From the NCBI GenBank assembly GCA_016294105.1, contig JAEDCN010000035.1, positions 1 through 26,997 on the forward strand: 26,997 bases of DNA, read 5' to 3'. Of the stretch, positions 22,411 through 26,997 are shown one piece after another. A program made the translations under genes and the position numbers. Below the pieces are notes generated by a model, which was not told the origin of the DNA, did no database searches, and worked only from the letters and a program-made list of their open reading frames with translations. Numbering within the stretch: position 1 is the stretch's first letter; each line of letters begins with the position of its first letter. Source of the DNA: Treponema sp. (GTDB taxonomy: Bacteria > Spirochaetota > Spirochaetia > Treponematales > Treponemataceae).

Positions 22411-23306
22411 ATGCCTAAACTTCCCAATCCTGTGGAAATAGATTTTGAAGAATATATTCGTCACATAGAACCTTCAAAACAAGAAAAAGGCTTTGCTTGG
22501 GCAACAGCTATCGGATTACAACAGGTTGATGGCCTTACCATTTTAGTCCCTCCTACTTTATTGCCATTCACAAACGTTTATTTCAAGATATATATCAATT
22601 TGCAGGAAAATTACGGGACTACGATATTACAAAAAAAGAATGGGTTTTAGATGGAGACACGGTGATTTATGGAGCTGCTTTTGAATTAAAATCTGCCCTC
22701 AGCTATGATTTTGAACAGGAACGGAGTTTTATTTATGAGAATATTTCTCAAGATGAATTTATAAAACATCTTTGTTTTTTCGTATCCCGACTATGGCAAA
22801 TTCATGCTTTTGGAGAAGGCAATACCCGAACAACAGCAGTTTTCATAATCAAATATCTTCGATCCCTCGGTTTTAAGGTAAATAATAAACCCTTTGAAAG
22901 TCATAGCTGGTATTTTCGTAACGCCTTAGTTCGAGCGAATTATAAAAATGTGAAAAAAGGTATTGGTGAAGACATCTCCTATCTCGAACTTTTTTTTAGA
23001 AATTTACTTTTAGGAGAAAAACATCAATTAAGAAATCGATATATGCATCTACGATTTGATAAAAATCTGCCTATAAATACGGAAAATCTGCCTATAAATA
23101 CGGAAAATCTGCCTATAAATCAAGTACAGCAAGAATTATTGCAACTGTTACAAGAAAATCCTATGTACACCTATGCAGAGCTTGCACAAAGGGTTAATCG
23201 TACACGGGAAACAGTACGAGTAAATCTTAAAAAACTACAGGAGTTAGGTCTCATTAAAAGAATTGGTGCAAACAAAAATGGCTGGTGGCAGGTGCATTTA
23301 AAATAA
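22411..23306 (+). pseudogene. Fic-domain protein with C-terminal winged helix, internal deletion and frameshift
   Basis: The first frame (22411-22650) begins MPKLPNPVEIDFEEYIRHIE and AWATAIGLQQVDGL, a standard N-terminus for this Fic subgroup, then becomes unrelated sequence. From about 22540 another frame reads HFSPSYFIAIHKRLFQDIYQ and LRDYDITKKEWVLDGDTVIY, and continues through HAFGEGNTRTTAVF, the Fic AMP-transferase motif HxFxEGNxR. Homologues have some tens of residues between these two parts, so a deletion with frameshift is inferred at about 22525-22540. The remaining part carries three NLPINTE repeats and a winged helix (RTRETVRVNLKKLQELGLI). GGAGACACT precedes the ATG. The Fic core may still be made from a downstream start (GTG at 22662), but without its N-terminal helices. 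Confidence 0.8.
23066..23121 (+). repeat. 21-bp in-frame tandem repeat (NLPINTE)
   Basis: AATCTGCCTATAAATACGGAA is present twice in full and once in part, in frame, between the Fic domain and the winged helix. Each unit codes for NLPINTE. It probably works as a flexible linker that can change in length by slippage. Confidence 0.75.
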
Positions 23307-23310
23307 AAAA

Positions 23311-23339
23311 CTCCCTGAAATAAACCTTATTCCAGGGAG
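23311..23339 (-). terminator. Terminator of leuB, shared with the convergent Fic gene
   Basis: CTCCCTGAAATAA pairs with TTATTCCAGGGAG (one imperfect pair, 3-base loop). On the minus strand it is followed by a run of six T, which makes it a good leuB terminator; on the plus strand no T run follows. Confidence 0.85.
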
Positions 23340-23361
23340 CATGCTCTACAATAACAAAAGC

Positions 23362-24456
23362 TTACAGGGCTTCCAGAACCAAGTCACCCATTTTCTTGGT
23401 ACCCACCAGCTTACCAGCAGCCTTTACAGCCTCTAAGTCAGCACCATTTCCAGCAATGTCACCAGTTCGCCAGCCTGCATCCAGCACCTTTTCTACCGCT
23501 GCTTCAATGGCATCGGCTTCGGCTACAAGACCAAAGTCATAGCGCAGCAGCATGGCACAGGAAAGAATGGTAGCCAAGGGGTTTGCCTTGTCCTGACCAG
23601 CAATGTCAGGGGCGGAGCCGTGAATGGGCTCGTAGAGTCCGGGGCCAGTACCATCACCTAAGGAAGCAGAAGCCAACATACCGATGGAGCCAGTAATCTG
23701 GCTGGCTTCGTCAGAAAGGATGTCACCAAACATGTTGCTGGTGGCAATTACGTCAAACTGACGGGGATTGCGAACAAGCTGCATGGCTGCATTGTCAACA
23801 TACATGAAGGAAAGCTCCACCTCAGGATACTCACCCTTGATGGATTCTGCCACCTCGCGCCACAGTCGGCTTGATTCCAGAATATTGGCCTTGTCCACCA
23901 CGCACAGCTTTTTCTTTCGCTTCATGGCAGACTCAAATCCCAACCGAACAATCCGCTCAATTTCTGGTGCTGTGTAGCGCTCAGTATCCCAAGCTGTCTT
24001 TCCATCCTCACTGCGTCCCCGCTCACCAAAGTAGATACCACCAGTCAGCTCACGAACAATCAGCAGATCAAGGCCTTCTCCCACAATCTCATCCTTCAAG
24101 GGACAGGCGGCAGAAAGCTGCTTGAACATCAGGGCAGGACGAAGGTTTGCATATACCTTCATGCCGCCACGCAAACCCAACAAGGCCTTTTCGGGACGCA
24201 GGTTGCCAGGAACATTGTCCCACTTGGGGCCGCCAACTGCACCAAGCAGAACGGCATCGCTGGCAAGACAGGTATCTAGGGTTTCCTGGGGCAGCGGTCC
24301 ACCAGTGGCATCGATGGCAGCACCACCAGCCAACACGGTCTTATAGGTAAACTTATGGCCAAATTTGGCGGCCACTCCATCAAGTACCCGCACACCCTCA
24401 CGGATAATATCAGGTCCAATTCCATCACCAGGAATCAGTGCAATTGTCTTTTCCAT
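23362..24456 (-). CDS. leuB: 3-isopropylmalate dehydrogenase
   Basis: A 364-residue NAD-dependent enzyme of leucine synthesis that oxidises and decarboxylates 3-isopropylmalate. IALIPGDGIGPDI, LLGAVGGPKWDN, RELTGGIYFGERGRSEDG and the nucleotide and metal site DGTGPGLYEPIHGSAPDIAG are all present. The start is taken as the ATG at 24456, with GAGGTGAG ahead; a GTG at 24465 lies in that ribosome site. No other leu gene is beside it. An AT-rich inverted repeat with a long A run lies upstream (24491-24511), but no clear leader peptide. Confidence 0.94.
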   Translation of the reverse strand: MEKTIALIPGDGIGPDIIREGVRVLDGVAAKFGHKFTYKTVLAGGAAIDATGGPLPQETLDTCLASDAVLLGAVGGPKWDNVPGNLRPEKALLGLRGGMKVYANLRPALMFKQLSAACPLKDEIVGEGLDLLIVRELTGGIYFGERGRSEDGKTAWDTERYTAPEIERIVRLGFESAMKRKKKLCVVDKANILESSRLWREVAESIKGEYPEVELSFMYVDNAAMQLVRNPRQFDVIATSNMFGDILSDEASQITGSIGMLASASLGDGTGPGLYEPIHGSAPDIAGQDKANPLATILSCAMLLRYDFGLVAEADAIEAAVEKVLDAGWRTGDIAGNGADLEAVKAAGKLVGTKKMGDLVLEAL

Positions 24457-24623
24457 TTTACTCACCTCAAATAGGGACTCAAAAATTTAATAATACTAAA
24501 AAAAAATAGTATGACTGAATAATACCGAAAAAATCGCCCTCTGTCTACTCTTGCGAACGAGCCATTTTTCATCTACAATATATCACCCCCGTAGTGGGAT
24601 ACAATGATTTTAGGACGGAAACC

Positions 24624-24875
24624 ATGGAGGACAAGAACTTGTCAGTACAGGATCAAAACAATTATCAGAATCAAGATACGGGCGAAAAGAAATTGATGCG
24701 TTCTGGCAACAAAATGCTCTTGGGTGTTTGCAGTGGAATTGCAGAATTCTTTGGAATCGATGCCACCCTCATCAGGCTTATTGCGGTGTTCTTTTCTCTG
24801 GCAGGAATCGGTTCAGGCATTGCAGTCTATATCATTGCAGCCATTATCATGCCCAAGGCCCCCGACTACCGATAA
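24624..24875 (+). CDS. PspC-domain membrane protein
   Basis: An 83-residue protein from the ATG at 24624 (AGGACGGAAACC ahead). A polar N-terminal tail is followed by the PspC domain: LMRSGNKMLLGVCSGIAEFF, then GIDATLIRLIAVFFSLAGIG and a second hydrophobic stretch ending YIIAAIIMPKAP. It has two membrane helices. PspC proteins take part in envelope-stress sensing; small stand-alone forms like this are common and of unknown role. The sugar kinase starts 4 bases after its stop, so the two are co-transcribed. Confidence 0.85.
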   Translation: MEDKNLSVQDQNNYQNQDTGEKKLMRSGNKMLLGVCSGIAEFFGIDATLIRLIAVFFSLAGIGSGIAVYIIAAIIMPKAPDYR

Positions 24876-24879
24876 TTTC

Positions 24880-25836
24880 ATGGCAGATTTTTTCCAGCAT
24901 ACGCAGCTTTCTCCCCAAGGTAAAACCTTAGTTTTTGGTTCCACCGTGGTGGATGTGGTTATAAAAGTACCCAGTCTTCCTGCCACCGCCCAGGACGTAA
25001 ATATTTTGAGCCAGCACCATCAATTAGGGGGCTGTGCCCACAATGTGGCCCACATTCTGAGTCTGGCCCACCTGCCCCATCAGTTGTGTTCTCCTGTAGG
25101 CTGTGGCATTTACGGCGAATTTGTGGCCCGTGCCCTGCAAGAAAAAAATATTCCGATTTTTACTCGGCTTGCTGATACTGCCAACGGCTGCTGCTACTGC
25201 TTGGTGGAGCCCAGCGGGGAGAGAACCTTTTTATCTCATCACGGGGCAGAATACCTGTTCCAGCGGGAATGGTTTACCCAGCAGGTGTTGGAGGGGGCCG
25301 ACTCTATCTACATCTGTGGACTGGAGCTGGAGGAAGAAACTTCCCCAGACTTAGTGGCCTTTTTGGAAGAACAGTGTCAGCTGCAAATTTTCTTTGCACC
25401 AGGCCCCCGCATTGCCACCATTAGCAAGGATTTTTTAAATCGGATTTTTGCGCTGTCTCCCATCCTTCACTTAAATGAAGAGGAAGCCTGTAGCTTTACT
25501 GGAACTAAGAGCCTACAAGATGCATTGTTCCAACTCCATGAAAAGACAGGCAATGATGTTATTGTAACTCAGGGGGCAGAAGGTGCCAGCTGCATTCATC
25601 AGGGGAAAATCCATTTTGTTTCCGGCAAAAAGGCTTCAGTGGTGAATACCATCGGTGCAGGTGATGCCCATATCGGCACCATTATTGCGGGCCTTCATCT
25701 TGGAATGGAGCTTCCCCAAGCACTGGAAGTTGCCAACGCTGTGTCTGCAGCAGTGGTTTCTGTGGCAGGAGCCAGCTTGAGCTACGAAACCTTTCATCAG
25801 GCAACAAGCGGTTATTTTCAGACAAAGGGCCTGTAA
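24880..25836 (+). CDS. PfkB/ribokinase-family sugar kinase
   Basis: A 318-residue cytosolic kinase. The N-terminal LVFGSTVVDVVIKVPSLP and QLGGCAHNVAHILSLA match PfkB signature 1; VVNTIGAGDAHIGTIIAGL is signature 2, with the anion hole GAGD and its catalytic Asp. The substrate (ribose, fructose phosphate, a nucleoside or another sugar) cannot be told. The start ATG at 24880 lies 4 bases after pspC, with no ribosome site of its own, so translation is probably coupled. The long frame upstream to 24724 overlaps pspC and is not used. The next gene begins 3 bases after its stop. Confidence 0.88.
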   Translation: MADFFQHTQLSPQGKTLVFGSTVVDVVIKVPSLPATAQDVNILSQHHQLGGCAHNVAHILSLAHLPHQLCSPVGCGIYGEFVARALQEKNIPIFTRLADTANGCCYCLVEPSGERTFLSHHGAEYLFQREWFTQQVLEGADSIYICGLELEEETSPDLVAFLEEQCQLQIFFAPGPRIATISKDFLNRIFALSPILHLNEEEACSFTGTKSLQDALFQLHEKTGNDVIVTQGAEGASCIHQGKIHFVSGKKASVVNTIGAGDAHIGTIIAGLHLGMELPQALEVANAVSAAVVSVAGASLSYETFHQATSGYFQTKGL

Positions 25837-25839
25837 CCA

Positions 25840-26826
25840 ATGAAGCCATTTTTTCTGTATCGATTGTTGCCCATAATCCTCTGTCTTTCCATTCTACCTT
25901 TAGGCTTAGGAGCCTTTCAGTCCCTGTCCCATGCAGCTGATAGAACAGGGCAGGAAAACAAAAAGCTGACCCATCCAGAAGCTCCTTTTAAAGGTACCGA
26001 TTTGGAGCCCTTTGACATGGAGTCTGCAAAAACAGCTGAAATTGTTTTTAACGCATTCAAGGAAGGCTATCCTGAAAAGATTTCTGAGTATGGCTATGAC
26101 CCAGTAGCCCAGGATTGGTTCATTATCGCTGGTCAAAAAAAATTTCTTTGGGCCAAGGGCAGAATTCTTCTGGAAAGTGAAGCCTCCCAGGCTGAACAAT
26201 ATCGTCACTACATCGACTACCTGTATCCAGCAGAACTGATTCCCCCAGAAAGTTTTTCCTCAGAATTGGTAGCAGAAATCAAAAGAACCTCAGATTCAAG
26301 CTATCGAGCTAGCCAAAAAGCCTACAATCTAGAATTCTACCATGCCCTATACGATGGAAAAACACGTAGTCAACTGGAGCAACACATCGTTTCCCTGAGA
26401 TTTTTGGGAAAAAGGGTAAATCTTCATGAAGATATTGCTTCTCCTCTGGCGGCAGTAGAAAAGGAAATTCAAGCGGTTGCCAAGAAAAATCAAGAGGTGC
26501 AGGATTTTGTCAATAAGATTTCCAGTGTAGAAGGCTACAACTGGCGGGAAATCCGAGACCGACAAGACAGAAGCTTCCATAGCTGGGGGCTGGCACTGGA
26601 CATTCTTCCCAAAGGCTGGCAGCAAAAGAATATTTACTGGAGCTGGATTAGCGAATGGAACCCTAACTGGATGCTGATTCCCCTAGACCGTCGTTGGATG
26701 CCGCCCCAGCTGGTGGTGGAAATCTTTGAAAAACACGGCTTTGTGTGGGGAGGTAAATGGCTCCAATGGGATAACATCCATTTTGAATACCGCCCAGAGC
26801 TCGTGCTACTACAAGAAAACCAATGA
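25840..26826 (+). CDS. M15-family D-alanyl-D-alanine carboxypeptidase-like protein
   Basis: A 328-residue exported protein. A signal peptide (FLYRLLPIILCLSILPLGLG, cleavage near SHAAD) precedes a helical region of about 190 residues. The C-terminal third is a peptidase M15 (VanY/DacA-like) domain: RSFHSWGLALDIL gives the zinc ligands His and Asp (S-x-H-x-x-G-x-A-x-D), and WLQWDNIHFEYRP the third ligand His. Expected role: trimming of peptidoglycan stem peptides in the periplasm. It is the last gene of the pspC-kinase-peptidase operon, 3 bases after the kinase stop, and is followed directly by a terminator. Confidence 0.88.
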   Translation: MKPFFLYRLLPIILCLSILPLGLGAFQSLSHAADRTGQENKKLTHPEAPFKGTDLEPFDMESAKTAEIVFNAFKEGYPEKISEYGYDPVAQDWFIIAGQKKFLWAKGRILLESEASQAEQYRHYIDYLYPAELIPPESFSSELVAEIKRTSDSSYRASQKAYNLEFYHALYDGKTRSQLEQHIVSLRFLGKRVNLHEDIASPLAAVEKEIQAVAKKNQEVQDFVNKISSVEGYNWREIRDRQDRSFHSWGLALDILPKGWQQKNIYWSWISEWNPNWMLIPLDRRWMPPQLVVEIFEKHGFVWGGKWLQWDNIHFEYRPELVLLQENQ

Positions 26827-26827
26827 A

Positions 26828-26857
26828 AAAAGGCATCTCCTTTAGGAGATGCCTTTT
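26828..26857. terminator. Intrinsic terminator after the M15 peptidase gene
   Basis: AAAAGGCATCTCC (26828-26840) and GGAGATGCCTTTT (26845-26857) form a perfect 13-bp stem with a TTTA loop; A-rich and T-rich flanks make it usable in both directions. Confidence 0.92.
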
Positions 26858-26861
26858 CGTT

Positions 26862-26997
26862 TACTTGGTGCTCATGGTCAGGGCATGACATTCGCACCAT
26901 TACTTGGTGCTCATGGTCAGGGCATGACATTCGCACCATTATTTGGTGCTCATGGTCAGGGCATGACATTCGCACCATTACTTGGTGCTCATGGTCA
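26862..26997. repeat. 39-bp tandem repeat with internal dyads, runs off window
   Basis: Units begin at 26863, 26902, 26941 and 26980 (ACTTGGTGC or ATTTGGTGC), a strict 39-base period with a single C/T change between units. In each unit TGGTGC pairs with GCACCA and TCATG with CATGA, forming a hairpin with a 7-base loop and a one-sided bulge. There are no spacers, so it is not CRISPR. The minus strand is open with a 13-residue repeat, but this follows from 39 being a multiple of 3. Confidence 0.85.

Noticed and set aside
24484..24593. Leucine attenuator or T-box leader upstream of leuB
   Set aside because: No leucine-rich leader peptide, specifier loop or terminator was seen in the gap; only an AT-rich inverted repeat.
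26634..26978. Minus-strand gene with 13-residue repeats (VRMSCPDHEHQVM)
   Set aside because: The frame is open only because the 39-base unit is a multiple of three; it then runs antisense into the M15 peptidase gene and has no ribosome site.
26862..26997. CRISPR array
   Set aside because: The repeats are directly tandem with a 39-base period and no unique spacers, and no cas gene is in the window.

Overview
The window joins two kinds of DNA. From about 17.1 kb to the right end it looks like the chromosome of an anaerobic, host-associated spirochaete, most likely a Treponema relative. This half is less AT-rich and holds compact housekeeping genes: a TPR lipoprotein with a relaxed spirochaete-style lipobox, class II fumarase, nagA-nagB, leuB, a PspC protein, a PfkB sugar kinase and an M15 peptidase. 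The organism call is an inference from gene content and protein style; no rRNA or tRNA gene is visible.

From 1 to about 17.1 kb lies a clearly AT-rich accessory island. It is bounded by two same-orientation copies of one IS1182-type element. The left copy (1-636) runs off the window and has cut a fumarate-reductase-like gene. The right copy (16794-17132) is a 339-bp relic fused to a decayed XRE regulator. Between them, left to right, are: a cadC-cadA metal operon followed by three redox-type genes; remnants of a Firmicutes-type mobilisable element (C-terminal MobA/MobL relaxase fragment, coiled-coil protein, DUF6040-like membrane protein); a tyrosine recombinase; a tight three-gene operon (winged-helix protein, AbiEii-like nucleotidyltransferase, PTH2-fold protein); an arsenic operon (arsR, arsP, thioredoxin lipoprotein, ccdA, redox thioredoxin broken by an amber codon, acr3, Cys-rich small protein); and a frameshifted bcp peroxiredoxin.

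The best candidate for an undescribed system is the unit at about 7.7-11.2 kb. A recombinase sits beside the HTH-nucleotidyltransferase-PTH2 operon, and both sides carry TTTAAC repeats phased at 10 bp and facing each other. This looks like a small integrative unit carrying a tRNA-directed toxin-antitoxin or phage-defence module. The operon has a perfect 10-bp palindrome over its promoter and appears to make a leaderless mRNA.

The island genes form a coherent metal and oxidative stress package: Cd/Zn/Pb export under CadC, and As(III) plus organoarsenical export under ArsR with a CcdA/thioredoxin relay. There is much decay: a truncated flavoprotein, amber-interrupted thioredoxin, A9-tract frameshift in bcp, XRE gene with three lesions and, outside the island, a Fic gene with an internal deletion. 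The chromosomal half reads as amino-sugar catabolism (nagAB), fumarate metabolism, leucine synthesis and wall maintenance. It ends in a 39-bp tandem hairpin repeat that runs off the window.
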